Below are positions 26,601-41,600 of a DNA stretch of 64,000 nucleotides, piece by piece (the stretch's first letter is position 1; every line of letters begins with the position of its first letter). The DNA is from Distichodus sexfasciatus (lineage: Eukaryota; Chordata; Actinopteri; Characiformes; Distichodontidae), in assembly GCA_032718565.1 (NCBI GenBank), contig JAVGVS010000025.1, forward strand, positions 2,837,520 through 2,901,519, given 5' to 3'. Position numbers and translations under genes: made by a program. A model generated the notes under the pieces. The model saw only the letters and a program-made list of their open reading frames with translations. It was not told where the DNA came from and made no database searches.

Positions 26601-29600
26601 ACCCTTACACAAGCACAATTATGGTTAGCAAGTAAGAAGTTTTGACAGCAAAGAGATGTAACTTTGGAATTTCATGTAACCCATTTATTTACACTTGAAT
26701 GTAATGTTATAGTATATGCATTACTGGTTTGCATTTGAGAAAATGTCTCCTATATTCCATAAATTTAACAGCCATAAAACAGATATCTAGTTACTTTTTG
26801 AGGTTGGGTTAAAGGGGCATGGCTTAACTACTTTCCCAGCAGAAAGGGACATTATTCTGGTTTTCATTATCATGGTCAATGAATATGGTGGTTTGGTTAA
26901 TGAATAATAAGTAATAACTAGACTGGCTTTTAATTCTTAAAATTATTGCTGTGTGCTAAAAATGACCCAGCTGTTAAAGTATGAATTAATGTTCAGCTCG
27001 GGTCAGGGATGGACTAACCATATGAAAAGTAATAGCACATTTCTTCTTAATGGAGGCACTTGTGGACAGAATAGGCAACTACATGAACTTCTTGACCTGA
27101 CAAACAGAGAAAACGACTATTGACAAGAAACAAAACATCCCAGATCTCCTTAATGAGCTTAAAATGTTGTCGTGAATGGTGTCTCTACAAAAACTGTGGA
27201 AGGAGTCGAACTAACAAAATGTGTGAAGAAAGACGAAACAATGAAGAGAACAAAGTAAATATAGAGAACTCACAATAATATGTAAGCCATATCAGGTTTA
27301 TAGGGGCACGTTTTCCTTGAATTGAATTTTTATTACTGTGTGCCTGAAGAGTATTTGATGCATTTCACTTCATAAAATGATATGGCAATCTATAGCCTCT
27401 ACAGTGGCACTATGCAAAATACAGTAAGGATACTGATCTCACTGTCCCGCTGGCTGATCACGTTCTTCAGTTTTTCAACCTCAGCATCTGGGATGCTTGA
27501 TGATGTTTGAGGGCTGTTGGGAATGGCCTCCTGAGCAGACTGCACTCTCACCTACAAAATAACAGCACACCTGTTAAGTCTCCTAATTTCTTCAGTGAGA
27601 TAAACTCACCTACATCCTATTATTAATTACTGCATAGTTATCCATGCATACATGATCCCATGTGCACTGTGAGTTGGCAAATGATGACTGATTGTCAAAA
27701 TTCTTGTACTGTTGCATTCAAAATGATGTTTGCAACAAAGTGACTTTTTTGTTGCATTAAACGTGTAGCTACAGCATTTTGTAAGATGTTTTCACGTTAA
27801 TAAAACACAATACCTTCAACAGTAAACAATAAAATGTTAATCTGTGATAAAATTTTAAATAATTATCTCATTTTCCAAAATGTAAAAAAAAAATGGGGGT
27901 GGCATGGTGGCACAGTGGTTGGCGCTGCAGCCTCACAGTGAGAAGGTCCTGGGTTCGATTCCCGTAGGGTCTTTCTGTGTGGAGTTTGCATGCTCTCCCT
28001 GTGTTTGTGTGAGTTTTCTCCAGGTGCTCCAGTTTCCTCCAAAGGCATGTAATATAGGTTAAATGGCGACTCTAAATTGGCCCTATAAGGCGTAAGAGTG
28101 TTTGTGCACTGTGGTGTGTTGCCGCCTGCCCAGGGTTGCTCCCCACCTTGTGCCCGTAAGTTTCCGGGATAGGCTCCGGCCCCCCCACGACTTCAGGTGG
28201 GATTAATGCAATGCAAACCAATGCAAGCTTGCAAGTCCAAAAGCATGCACTATAGGTTGATTGGTGCATTTTAATTGGCCCCATGAGGTGTGACTGTGAG
28301 TGCGACTGTGTGAGTGTGTGTGCCCTGCGCTGTGTTGGTGCCTGCCCAGGGTTGGTTCCCGCCTCACGCCTGTAGTCCCAGGATAGGCGCCGGTCCCTGC
28401 GACCGCGATAGGAATTAAGCGGTACAGAGAAGGACTGAATGAATGCCCCTCTTTTACACCGAATCAGGGACAATGTTGTGAACGCCACTGGTCAATCACG
28501 TTGTCTATGACATTTTACTCCAGCCGTCTGCAGTATACACTGTGGAGGGCAGTTTAATAATTATGTTGTTGGAAATTTAATTCTCAATGCAGAGGTCCTG
28601 TTTTTTAACTAGGAATGTACATTGGATGCACGAGTGCATTTGAAGATTTTTTAAAGAATGTGGTTCTGTTTCTGTTTAATTAGCACCTTATTTTATAGGT
28701 CACAAGCTGTATTAAGGCAGCCCATATGACTTGGATAATAAGTATGTTACAATGCCCTAAACAATCTTTGTGTAACACAAGTTATTGGAATGCGCAGAAT
28801 ATGTAATACATAGAATGCATACACATATGGAACACATAAAATTCTAATTATAATTATGTCTGCACACATTCTGTGGTGTAAAGGGGCCTGTTTTATATTT
28901 GTCAGAGACAAGCATTTCAAAAAGTCAAATTTAGGTAATAAGTAGGCTTGGCTGTCACTGAGGATACATAAACTTAGATAATCTCAACTTAGACAAGCCA
29001 TTTTTAGTTTTCTGTTAAAAATGGAAACCACTTGGACAGAATACCATGTCCCTGGTCAGCAGTGAAAGCAGCCACGTCTAAATTAGTCCGTCGAGGGGAC
29101 GCAGTGTGGTTGGACAAACTCAGACTGGGGCCAACTGTAGAGGTAATTAGAGTTTCGATGGGTGTGCAAACATGCAACTTACTGCTGGAGATCACATAGT
29201 GATGTGTATTCCCGACTCGATACTGAGAAGCTGTACAAATGTGCATGTGGGGGTGGTGGAGAACAGAAAAAGAGGGAAGAGAATTTGTGAGTGTGCTAAG
29301 GGAGCTGTGGGACTTGAACAAGAGCGAAGCTGAAGATGGATTTTGGCTGCTAGATAAAGGGCCGCAGTTTTGTGTGTTCAGGCTGCAAAGTGAAGCACTC
29401 AGGAGGGATGGCCAAGGGGCTAAGTGGAAAAATGAGCACAAAACAAAGAGAATTTGAGTGAGACAAAAAACAAGAGGCTTTGATGAGAAAAGAAAAAGAA
29501 GTCATCACAGGTGTTGGGGCAAAGACACATTAATGTAAAATAGACATCTAAGCTGGAGTTGCGCTAGAACACACACCTCAAAAATGGCAGCCAACTTCTT

Positions 29601-32600
29601 CACCACTGTGAAAACCAGGATGGATACTTTGCTGACCTTGCTGGTCATCCCACAGTCCTGGAGCTCTTGTTTTAATGACAGCTTTGACAGAGTATTTAAG
29701 ATATTTAACTCCCACTATCTAATTAGTTTAACAAACAAAGCACAAGCTGTAGAATGCATCTGCAAGGTTACTGCGGTCAAACCACCAGCAATGACCAGAC
29801 TCTAGAGAATTCTCTAAACTCAAACTGGACCTTTTGTGGTTTTCAGTTCAGGAGTGAATTTCTTGCAGTCACAGTTCTAGCCAAATAGGACTGATTTACA
29901 CCATGCCGTCCATGACTTGTTGAGGGGATCGTAGAAAATCTCAACAGAAGAGCAAGCTATGTGTTCTCAGTAGTTTGTCAGTGTCTCTTGAAAAGCAAAG
30001 AAATCTTCACACACGTGAGCACTTTAGGGAGGAAAAATCTCATCATTGACATGTACTTTAAAAAATCTTGAGCAACCACTCATTTATGTTTTCCTAGGGA
30101 CAGGAGACAACCGTAGGGCACACCGTGGGACAAGTCAGAGTCATCAATCAACCTACAGTGTATGCTTCTGGACTGTGGGAGGACCGTGGAGCATGCAGAG
30201 AAAACCCACACGAACACGGGGAGAGTATCCAGGACCTTCTTGCTGTGAGGCGACAGCGCTGACCGCCGTCCCTAAGTTAAGTTAAAGCAGCTGGTAGCAT
30301 AACAGTTAGGCTCTGTGATCAGAAGGTGTTTGGTTCGAATCCCAGGACCACTGAGGTACTCGTGAGCAAGATACCATCCACAAGCACTGCTCCCCGGACA
30401 ATGCCCATGACAGCTGTCAACTGCTCCTGCCTTGGTCCACTGTGCTGTGCTGTGCTGTGGTGAGTTTACAATGACAAATAACCACACAGTCATATTATAC
30501 TGCAGAATTGAAGCAAACCCAAAGTTTTGCACAAACATGCATGCAATAAAATTTACGCAAGAGAGCTCTTAAGCAATCGTAGACTCTGTTCTTACATAGG
30601 AAAATAGCTTAAAAAGGAAAACATTGGTGAATGTCAGAATCTTCATGAAAACTGCAAAGGGACTTATTAAGAACAGATCCTTTAGTTGTTTGCAGCTCAA
30701 GTATAATCTTTAAAATAGTCGTTTGCGGCCATCTTCGACTAACAGCACAATTTATAAAATTCTGTGTGACTGTTGATTTGTCTATGTTTAAAAAAAGCTC
30801 ATACAAGTTATCTGCTAGACAATTTGATGATAGTGAGGAGAAAGTGGAACCATATAATGTATACTGATTTTGGAAAAGACAAATAGCAGAAAACAGTAGG
30901 CCAGGAAGTAGGACAGCAATGACAGCAGACACTAAACAGGAGGTAAAACCAGACACAGGAATGATACAGACAGTAAGAAGAAGAAATATACAGGCAAAGT
31001 GAGAGGAGTAGAGCACTTAGGAGCAATACCTTCAATATAGAAAAGCAATAGTAGATTTTTCTCATGTCTGACCCCAGGTCCAGAGTTCCATCCGGGTCAG
31101 AGTCATCCAGAAATGCGGCCACCTGTTTCTCCAGTCTACAAATTGCACACTCCCACACACACAGACAAAGACACAGACACACACAAACATTGGAGCGTAC
31201 ATACAATTCAATGCCCTTTTCATAAATCGTCACAGTGCCAAATAAACTTGAGAATAAATATTTGCTGTCTTGGTGATTGGTTTAACCTTACATCCATCCA
31301 GCATCACCTCCGAGCTGTCATGCAACCGGCTGTAAAACAGAGCCAGACATGCCGAACAAAAGAGCACATACCGCCTTTTGCCATCCTTTCTGGCACGTGC
31401 TTAAAATCAGGCCGGAGTCATGTTTAAATCCAGCGCTACAAAATGTTTAAACTCTACGTTGAGTAAAAGCAAAACTATTTACTTTAGTGTGTTCAAGTGT
31501 TTCGCTGAGCTGACCTGTTGATAAACCATTGCAAGACCCTCCAAACATTAGCTCTCTGTGGCCTGGATGGGGCCACTGGAATCAGAGATGGGTACGAGGC
31601 CAGACAGTTGCAGGCACAGCCACGGCCTTCATTCGTTCGTTCATTCCAGTTTTCCACTACAGCGTCCCTCGTGCAAGTACAAACCAAGTTTACACAAATG
31701 AAAACTTTAAACAAAGGCCACGCTTGGGTTTCGGACTCCTGGAAGTCATCAAGTTTGTTCAGTTGGAATCCGAATCCAATTTGTCTTCCAGTGGAGTGTT
31801 CGAGTGGATGACGGCTGAACCTTGGTGTTGTAATTCTCTCTCTGGCTCTGTTTACCAGGTATTCTAAATATTCAGATGGTATACAGAAAGAGGATCTGAC
31901 AGGTACGAAAGTGAAGCCGGGACCCCCACCTCTGCCTCGGTGCTCATGGTTTTTTGGCACCGTGACAGAAGAACCTCATAAACAATCATAAACATCATCC
32001 ATGTCCGCTGCTGGCACGCCACAAGCCAGAGCCGGGAAGATGGTTTTAAATGTGTGCTGCAATGGGGGAGAAGGGAGCCATCATAGCGGATAAAGAGGAA
32101 ACTAAAGAGGAAACAATAAAACAGAGATACAGCCACAGGTAAAGACATCAGCGAGCCATAAACAGGTGAGGTAAGCAGTTCTTCTGCCCACGAGCTCCCC
32201 ATGCTGATGCCAACTCCTTCACCAGGCCAAAGAAGCTGGAGGTTATGGGGAATCAAGCTGCTGGAGTTTATCCCAATGTAAGCATGAAATGTCATTTAAT
32301 TCTGGACACAGAATGTAAAGTAATTGAAACTGACATGCAACGGTCTACTGCATCCAAAAAAGTGTTAGAATGAAGGTTTAAAAGCCATCCATCTTTTGGA
32401 TTTGATGATAGAGAGGTGTGTGAGGAATCCTGCATAAATGTAGCATCTTAATGATGGCCGAATGTCAGAAATAACAGTTCTGCGCCTCTCTAAGCCAGTT
32501 CTACTTTATTCTACATTAGACCAACGTGATGAACAGCCAGGAGGTGGAATATAGAGGGTTCAGCGCAACCTCTAATCATCTAAACAGGACTGTGAATCTA

Positions 32601-35600
32601 ATCATAGTTAAATTCAAGTAGATGTTTAACATCTTATTCACAAAATCACAAATTTTAACACAGGTCTTCAGATCAATTTTCACTTTGAATAAGTATTTTA
32701 ACTGCTGTTCAAACTCAAATGGAGAAAGTTATGAAAGAGTTAACGGTATATTAGTATTCCAGCATTTCTGTTGCTAAGAAGATTCAGACAGTCTGTCTCA
32801 AGGTTTGATTGATGTGAGCAAGTCATTATTATAAGTAGAGAGGAAAGATTATCACTTGCACTATAAAAACAGGAAAAACACCACAATATTTTATTCATTT
32901 CCTTTCATCTGTTGTTATTTTTACAGACCAAACAGAAGTCCCTATAATTTCATGACAGTGATGATGTTCAGAGGTCCAGTTTTAGCGTGGCGTTTTTATG
33001 TAATTTAAAGGAGGAAGCCTTAGGGCCGTGAAGCCTACGTTTTTTTTACGTGATCACATACACACCTCTGAATCTCGTCCTGAGTCAGGTCATCGCTACG
33101 CTGCTCTCCTGTCACCATGGCCAGCTCCGCCTTCAAACGCTGGATCTCTTTCTTCATACGAGCGATCAACTGCAGAGCAAGCAGCCATAATATTGGTTTA
33201 AGAATGTATGGTGTGTTCCTCACAACCATTATTGATAATTATCACTTTGCATTTTCCATATGACAGGACTGCCTCAAACCCAAATTTTCAGCATACACAT
33301 TTTTGCATCAGATTAAGACTTTCATATGCATGTCACTACAGCAAATTCATATCTGAAACAAATAGGGAAGGTTACATCAGGAAGGGCTTCCAGTGTAAAA
33401 CTTTTGACAAATCACTATGTGGACTATGAAGATCCACTGTGGCAGTCCAAAGTCAAAGTCAAAGTAAACTTTATTGTCATCTCTTCTATATATTGTACAG
33501 ATATACAGAGAGACGAGAAGACGTATCAGGGGTCGCCAAAAGAAGAAGATGAAGAAGAAGAAGAAGCACAAGCCACAGTCTGATCCTACCCTGTCCTACA
33601 CTTTGCTAATGTAGTAAGAACTGTAGCAGATAAGTGCTATTCTATTAACACTTTTAGAATTGGGAATTCACAGTCAGGGTCATGGATCGGACTTCCAGAC
33701 ACCTGACTCACTTTGATCATTCAGTCTTGGCAATTCTCTCGAGATCAAAAGTTTGAACTTCGAATTTTGTGTTTATAAAGTGAAACTGAGCAAACTCCTT
33801 GCTGAAGGGAAAGTTGGTAGACATTGCTATAAATGGAATAGTGAATAATCCCTGAGAGCAATATATTTGTTTTCTTTACATTATTTGGCAGCGTTGTTAA
33901 AAGTTTTTTTTCTGCAATGTTCTATTACATGATTTTGCCTTTCAGTCACAGACGGACACTGATACAGAATGCTGTCTTTCTGAATGTAGTAGAGAAATTC
34001 TAGTGCAAATAAACAACCATATGTTAGATTACAAACAACGCTGGACACACAGTTGACAGAGGTCACAGGTCACTACTGGACAAACAATACATCTTCCATA
34101 ATATTAATTCAAATAATTATTTCAGCTCTAATCACAACCTTAATTATGATTATAGGAAGGTTGAACAGTTTTTAATGTGTAAAAAATGACACTCATCTTT
34201 ATGACCAAAATGTTCATAATTTTTTTAACTCAAATACATTTTTACTTTAAGTTTGAATATGGTAAAGCAAAATCTGAACTGTTACTTTGGATTTTGTATG
34301 TTGTCTCAAGACCATATAGAGGTGAAGAAATGTAAAAACTTTAGGAAGCTTCTTTTGTCCTCACATTCTGTTGTATGATGGTAAGTGTTACTAGAGTTGG
34401 ATGAATGCAGATTTTGCAAAGTTTCCTTGACCGAGACAACACCCCTCACCCCCCACATTTTTGGTAGGGTACATTAGTCTATCGAATTATGCTACCCTTG
34501 ATATTTTAATTAAAGCTAATATAATAGGGTACCAAACCATAAGTATTGATATAATATTATGAGATTTTGCAATGGGAGCATCATGTGATAAGGGACACTA
34601 ATTTTTTTTTTTTCATAAATTTGATAAATAGCATGAAACCTTGCTCCACATATTTTTCTTTTTAATTAAAAGAATGACACAAATATTATATTTCTGTGAA
34701 ACATATACTGTTGTGGGAAATACACCATTTAAAAAGGAAACCATAAGGTAGCATTTTTCGATGCAGTAGTGTAAATCGATAGACTCTGCTATCAATTTGT
34801 GCTACGTTAGCATTTTTCGACAAGGCAGCATAAATCGAGAGAACACCAGGGCTATCTCAACCTTTACCAGGCACCTGGAGCGTCAACACGCGCGGTATAA
34901 ATTATTTAGGGACAGATTTTTTTTTTTGCAAGCTTCTCTGCAGACAACTTTTCTGGTGAAGAGTGTAACTACATGCTAAGTACAGGTAGCTAGCTCTATC
35001 TGTAGCTATCGGCAAGATGTCAGAATCTTTTAAGCACTTCTCCTTATTCTTATTAATGCACAATGTGATGTTCAGTTTGTATTGGTATGTAGTATTTGTA
35101 GTTTGCATTTGATTCATGTGACATGTACGCATGTCTTTATATTGTTTGCTTACAGTATTTTACTTAAATTGGTGTTGTTTAACTAAATAAATGTGATCAT
35201 TGACTTTTAAATAACATCTACATATCATGTTGTGTTGACTTAACAGGCCTAATCCATTTCAGGAAAGTTGATATCATACAGTGTAATTTGGCTAGTGCTG
35301 CTACAATGGGACATGATGCAATTTCAAGTTTATAATTGTGTATCTTCAATTTGATGTTACAATTTCATCTACAAATTAAGTATAATTGAAATCAGTTACA
35401 TATTTCTCATTCTTTAGACAGTTGTTGGAGGTGTTAGCTGTTTTGTCAGATGATTTTGGGGCCAGTCAGTACCCGTCATGTCAGTCCTCAACAGCACACA
35501 AAAGTTAAGGGAGTCTCTCTTTTTTTTTGGTCTCGGTCTCTGTCTTGGTCTCGGTCTTGGTCTCGCCTCGACTTTGTCTTGGTCTTGACTCGGTCTGTCT

Positions 35601-38600
35601 TGGTCTTAGTCTTGGTCTTGTCTTGGTCTCGATACCCTCTGGTCTTGGTAGTGTCTTGGTCTTGGTTTAGGCGGTCTTGACTACAAGTCTAAGTGTTACC
35701 CACAAGATGTCTTTTATCATCACTCTTTGTGTTTGGCCCTTCCTGAAATCCCAGAACTGTCTCTCATCACCCCAAATTTAGCCGCAGCAGCAGCTGCTAC
35801 GTCCAGCCGGCCAGGCCCACGGTCACCAAGTTTTATTCTGGACCGTGAAACCACGTAGGAACCACAGGTCCGCTGTCAGCTCCAAGTGTCTGAGAGTAAA
35901 CCAGCGGGACAGAGGGAGGCACTGCATATGACCAATGACATCAAATTTCTGAATATACCCAAAAGGAGTGTGGTAGGGTTTGATTTCATGTTCTTCAGTC
36001 ATGTACTTAAATATCATCATTACATTTACATTTACGGCATTTAGCAGATGTTCTTATCCAGAGTGACTTCCATTTCATAATTACAGGGACAGTCTCCCTG
36101 GAGCAACTTGGGGTTAAGGGTGTTTGGTGGACACAGGCCCTTATTTTTCTTCAAATGTGTAAGCTCTCATTCTAATAATACTATAGATCTACAAACATCT
36201 TTTGCAGCTTTGTAATTTTAATTGCATTGACTGTGTCATTTTGAAAATCATTATCTTACTGTCATTTTGCAGTCATTTTTGTTTTATTGAATTTTAACAT
36301 CAGTTGTTATGGTAGCAGACAATGCACTGTTTATAGGTGAAAGATGTGATTTTCTCTCAAGAAACTGAGAGAAAAAGCTAGGGTTAACCTTAGCTTTCTT
36401 GTCAACTACAAAATGCCCTTTTATTCAGCTTAGTACAGGGTTTTGGTTTTATGCAAACAGAAGCTGCAGGATATGAGCCATCTCTCTCAGGCAGACATGG
36501 GCTCAATTAACGGACAACCACAGACTCTCTTAAAAACGCCTCTCTGGGGTTCGAAATTGGGCAGCACAAGTCTTAAATGCATAGCCAAGGGGAAAGAAAG
36601 CGTCCCAAGCAGATAAAGAGGGTATGTGCAGAAAGGAGCTGATTATCGGGATGGAGGTGAAGGGTTGTTATGTTGAGGCCTAAATGGATTGTATCTAGTT
36701 TCTCACTGTACCCAACATCCATACATTTTCGCATGGAAACTCTCAGCAAGGGCTCTAAGCAAACCTTGTAACGAGTGCAATGAGTTGTGAGGTGAAAAGC
36801 AGGCTGTTGTGATTGGGACTCCTTCCGTGACTTCCCCACAAAATGTTCCATAGGGGAAGATTCATTAGTTTCTCTCCAATGAAAACAAGTCAGGAGCGTT
36901 TGCTCGGCGCAGCATGTTTATCTTCTCTCTCAATGGAGTCGTCTCAAAAAGCCAGCGGTCGAAATCAGGAGATGATGTATGATATTCAGGAAAGCTGGTG
37001 AAGCTCTCCATGTCCCACAGAAGAAGCAGAGGTTACAGATCAACAGCATGATAATTCGCTAATTTGGAGATCCGCACTCAAGTTTAAATCCATTAGCTGA
37101 CAGCGTTACCCTCATCAAAAAAGTGTTGGTCTTGTGAGCAAGATGCAGCTGTTTGTCATTCGGAGCTAAATCAAGCAAGAATTTATACTGTTAATAAGGA
37201 GGCTGGCCTGATGCAGTCAGCTGAGGAATGAAATATTTACTATGGAGTGATGTGCAGAAACAAATCCTGCCTGTAAACTTTCAGAGTGGAATGTAAACAT
37301 GATGCACATGAGCAAAATTGCTCACACTTATGTGCAAAAACATGAAGCCTGGCCTGCTGATGATATGTTGGTATGTAAACAATGACAGCACAGGTGTGGG
37401 GACGGAAAGGGATGCTGGCCAATTCCAAGATGTTTAGAGCACTTGAAAAAGTATCATCATGGCTAAGGAAGACTGATGAGTAAAACGTATTAGTAATGGA
37501 ATGATGACAAATTATTATAGACACAAATTAATCTCACAGTTCAAACAGTTCAAACTTCGAATGTCGATGGCTACTCTAAAATGGTAGAGTAGTAGCCGTA
37601 CTTTTGTTTATGCCTCAAGAGGTTGTAGGTTCAAATTCCAGCTCTATCCTATTGCAAGAACTACTACCACTGCTGGCCCCTAAATACAACCCTTGACCCC
37701 AAGTTGTTCCATGAGACTGTCCTTGCAATTAGGACATTGAAGTCACTCTAAATAAAAACATCTTGTAAATGGTGCAAATATGTACACCAGCTGTGATTCT
37801 GGACAAGAGAAAAGGAGAGATATTCAGACTTACCAATGAGGGGTCAAGCTCCTCGTTTTGGACAGCCTGGTTTTTAATCATTGCTACTCTCTGGGCAAAG
37901 CGACAAGTGGAGATTGACTCCTGAGACAGACATAATGAATAAAACACAAGATGAAAAAGTCCTTTCTGAAATAAACCAAACTGTAAAACTGCTAACATGT
38001 ATTCTAAATTTACTTGACTTTTGAAGTTGAACCAGCTGGATTTTTACAGAATATATCACTTTTTAAAAAGCAGCTTAAGTAATGTGTAAGCATGAATTCC
38101 CTTACGTCAACGTTGCTCCTCTCCACTGACACAGTTGCAATCATAGTGGTCATGCAGTTGCCCCCTAAGCTGTCTCTGAGCACAGACGTCATCACTGAGT
38201 TCCGGTAGGGGATGTGAGAACGGTTTTTCTCAGAGAGAGCCGTGATGACCTGAAACCAGACAAAAAGTCAAGTACCATTAGTCACCCCGAAGGTTCCTTG
38301 CGACTGTGAACAAAGCAAACATAAGGAAAAAAGGCCACAGGCCTCCTGACCTGTTCCAGGTAGAGCAGAGACAGGTTGATATACTTGGCCTCGGTGAGGA
38401 TCTGCCCCCCAACGCCCGTTTTGCCCACTCTCTCAGACCCGGCCAGATCCACCAGGTGCAGTTTGGAGCGCCGCACGGTAGCAGAACCCGGCTCACGGCT
38501 GCACAGGTGAATTGTAAAAATGCAGTGGGAGCGAGTGGAAGCTTGATTCATGGGTGTCTAAAAGTGGGCAATCAGAAACAGAGGCGTTGTAGAGTGGGGT

Positions 38601-41600
38601 TGGTGTGTAGAGTGGGGTGTTGCTTGTTTTGCTCATTGTCATATCAATATGTAGGAATTAAAGTAAATGTTGAACAATAAACCGCAGTGCCGCTTCCCAT
38701 GCAGAACCAACATTTAACAATTGGCACCATAGATCGGCCCAATGCCACCAAAACCCGATCCAGCTATTTGAGTCGTTGTTGGACCAATATTTCATCCACG
38801 TATCGGATCGGTGCCATCTCTAAGTTTCGGAAGAGGTCAGATTTGGCGCCAGCAGCAAGTGCTCTCAACTGATGGCCTCACAGACAGACCAGCCCTGAAC
38901 ATGCTCTTGCACATTAGTAAGAAAGCCTCATTCATCTATGGTAGCCATCAAACCCATGTTAGAGAACACTTTGACCTAGGACAGGATTTGTAAATGACCA
39001 TTCAATTAAAAAGAACTAATTTTCACTTAAGCACAGAGTTCCTGCTGTGTGCTGACTGGACGGTCTTTATTCCTTATCATGCTGGTGCCACCATTGTCAA
39101 TCTGAACCACCTAAATGAGTCTTTTAATCTAGGAAACAAACTAGTAAATGCAAAAGAATATGTGCACTTTTTACCCCACACATTGCTGAGCAAAAACTGA
39201 CCAAACTAAGAAAACACCACACTACACTTTTAGCTTACAGAAAAACCCTGTTTCACAATGATCCTAGCATTAATCTGATTACATACGGGGGGCTCAGACC
39301 ATTTATTTACATTTAAAAAGGCTGACTCATTCCAGCACACACCACACACCTTGAGCAACTCTTGATTCAGCAAGACAGTTAAAAGAGCAGGAGAGGTCCG
39401 TGGACTGTGGTTCAACAATTATGCTGATGTGTTTTTAAAAGTGTGCAGATGTGCTTGTTACATTTACATTTTACATTTATATTTAAGGTGTTTAGCAGAC
39501 ACTCTCATCCAGAGCGACGTCCATTTTCCTAATTTCAGGGAGTTTCCCTGGAGCAACTTGGGGTTAAGGGTTTTGGTCAGGGACCCAGCGGTTTTAATGC
39601 TGGAGGCAGAATTCAAACCCACAATCTCTTGGTCCAGAGGCCGCATTCTAACCGCTAGACCACCACCACCCAACATCATAGAAAGATCTAGCCGACCATG
39701 GGGCTCTGCACAGGGCCCAAGCAGGTGGGACACAAAAGAAAGGACCCTCATTGATAGACGTTGATATCGTCTTCTGATCAGGAAATCATGGGAGACCAGG
39801 CCTTTCTACCTGTGAGCTCATCACTCTTATTCGGATTGAGAAGGTCAAACAACAGGGGAACAGCTTAGTAAGCATTGTTGCTTCTCACAATAGTGTTTTT
39901 AGAATCAACAAGGCCTTGAGGAAACTGGCAACAAATCATAGGGTCGTCCTGAGTGTGGCGGAGTGTGCAGTCACAGTTAAAAAAAATAAAATGCCTTCAA
40001 ACCTGCCAAACTGCATAAATGCTTCCTCTGAGATTGTTTAGTCAGCAGTTACTTTCCAACTTGGTGTATGAACAAGTCATATAATTTTAAATCATTGCTC
40101 TATGGGGTCACTAAGTGTATTTTTAAAGGTTTTATTCACAAGAAAGTACCATGTTTATTCCAATTGTCATGAAATATAGGACACTACTGAAACCTTGAAT
40201 AAATGTTTACAGGTGAATCCCATTTAACCGTATGACCCTACTCCTTAGCCCCTGTTTTGCGTGTTCACGTGTAGGGGTAGCGTGTCCCATTTCCCATTTA
40301 GACCAAGGTATAAAGGGAAGGGGAAGGGGAAGTGCCAACTACCCCTACAGACTGACATTTTTCAAAGGCTCACTCCAAATGAAGGAGTTGGAAATATTTC
40401 AGAGAATGCTCTGAGAAACAGTATCAGCAACATGGCTGCGGAAGCGAAAGAGACGTAAGAGTTAAATGTACGGAATTACCATGGCAAGGGTAAAAGGGCC
40501 AAGGGCTAGGGTAAGGGTAGGGCCGAGGGGTGAAATTGGATTCACCCAATGTGTCACGATCAGCCAGCGAGGTCCTCACCTCTGCAATCATGCGGTTGGT
40601 GTCACCCAGAAAAAGCAAATTTAGAGCCTCCTCTTCATTGGCTGATGGCTGCAGTGACAGATTCTTGAGGTGAATATTCTGGTCTGTGTCTTCCATTATT
40701 GTCACTTTCCTAGTTGTTAGGAAATGAAGGCAAACAGACGTAGAGGCAGTTGAGTGAAGCACAGATAAGGAGGAGTGCAGCTTAAAAAAATAAAAACCAG
40801 ACAAAGGAGCAGAAAGTACTTATGAAAAATTGTAAGAAAAACATGAACCATGTTATGCTAACGGCTCAAGTAAACCACAGTTCTGTATCCCACCATCCGT
40901 CAGTAACATACTTTGCACATGCTTTATCCATCACGTAGAGGGTTTATAATGTGATAATGAAGTGGCTAGATCTTTCAAAATAAACAAAGTTACTGCTCAG
41001 GTTCAGTGCCTTGGGGCTCGGTGATGGCTTGCACAGCTTTGGCTTGTGGAAAAGGGAATCTGTTAGTTATTGGGGTCACCTAAACTGTAAACTATAAAGC
41101 TGTTGACAACTCGGGATTAAGAAGAAACAGCATGAGCAGCATAAATAAAGACAGAGGGCACAGTGAAAGAAAAGGAGAAAACAGGCTGCATGTTACAGTG
41201 TCCAGCCTGTTAAGCCAGCGCAGCTTGTGGGCATTGCTTGTTTTCAGCAGGGGGGACTTACAACTCGAGACCCTGAAGTTAGATACCCAGAAAGTAGGGA
41301 CAACAAGACAAAGAGTTAGAAAATAACAAAAGGATGAGAAACAGCATCACACAGGGGACTAGCGCCCTAACAGCAGAAAGGTCCATCTTTATTAAGCAGT
41401 AAATCAAAGCGCTAAATTAAGCCCCAAGTGCAAACAGAAGCAAAATGAACTGAAGAACAGGGACAGAGTGGGGAGTTCTTAGAAAAATGGATATCCTGAT
41501 ATCCTGTAGGAATGTACAGTGAATTGCTGCCCGTAGTCACAACAAAATGAAAATCCTGACATATGGTTGAACGATTTCAGCTCTTTTAATCATTTCATGC

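Noticed and set aside
27423..27434. U2-type donor for exon 12, such as ACA|GTGAGA 10 nt upstream
   Set aside because: It has the right phase but would delete three conserved residues (EI plus one) relative to KIF6; the U12 donor gives a gapless match.
28072..28488. 138-codon minus-strand frame
   Set aside because: Covers two V-SINE bodies at 27893-28440; repeat-derived, no gene.
29004..29441. 145-codon minus-strand frame
   Set aside because: It overlaps a duplicated intron block whose copy at 56.0-56.25 kb is not open in the same frame.
31493..32295. Overlapping frames of 155 and 143 codons between exons 10 and 11
   Set aside because: No KIF6 similarity, no phase-compatible splice pair and no known domain; exons 10 and 11 already join in frame without them.
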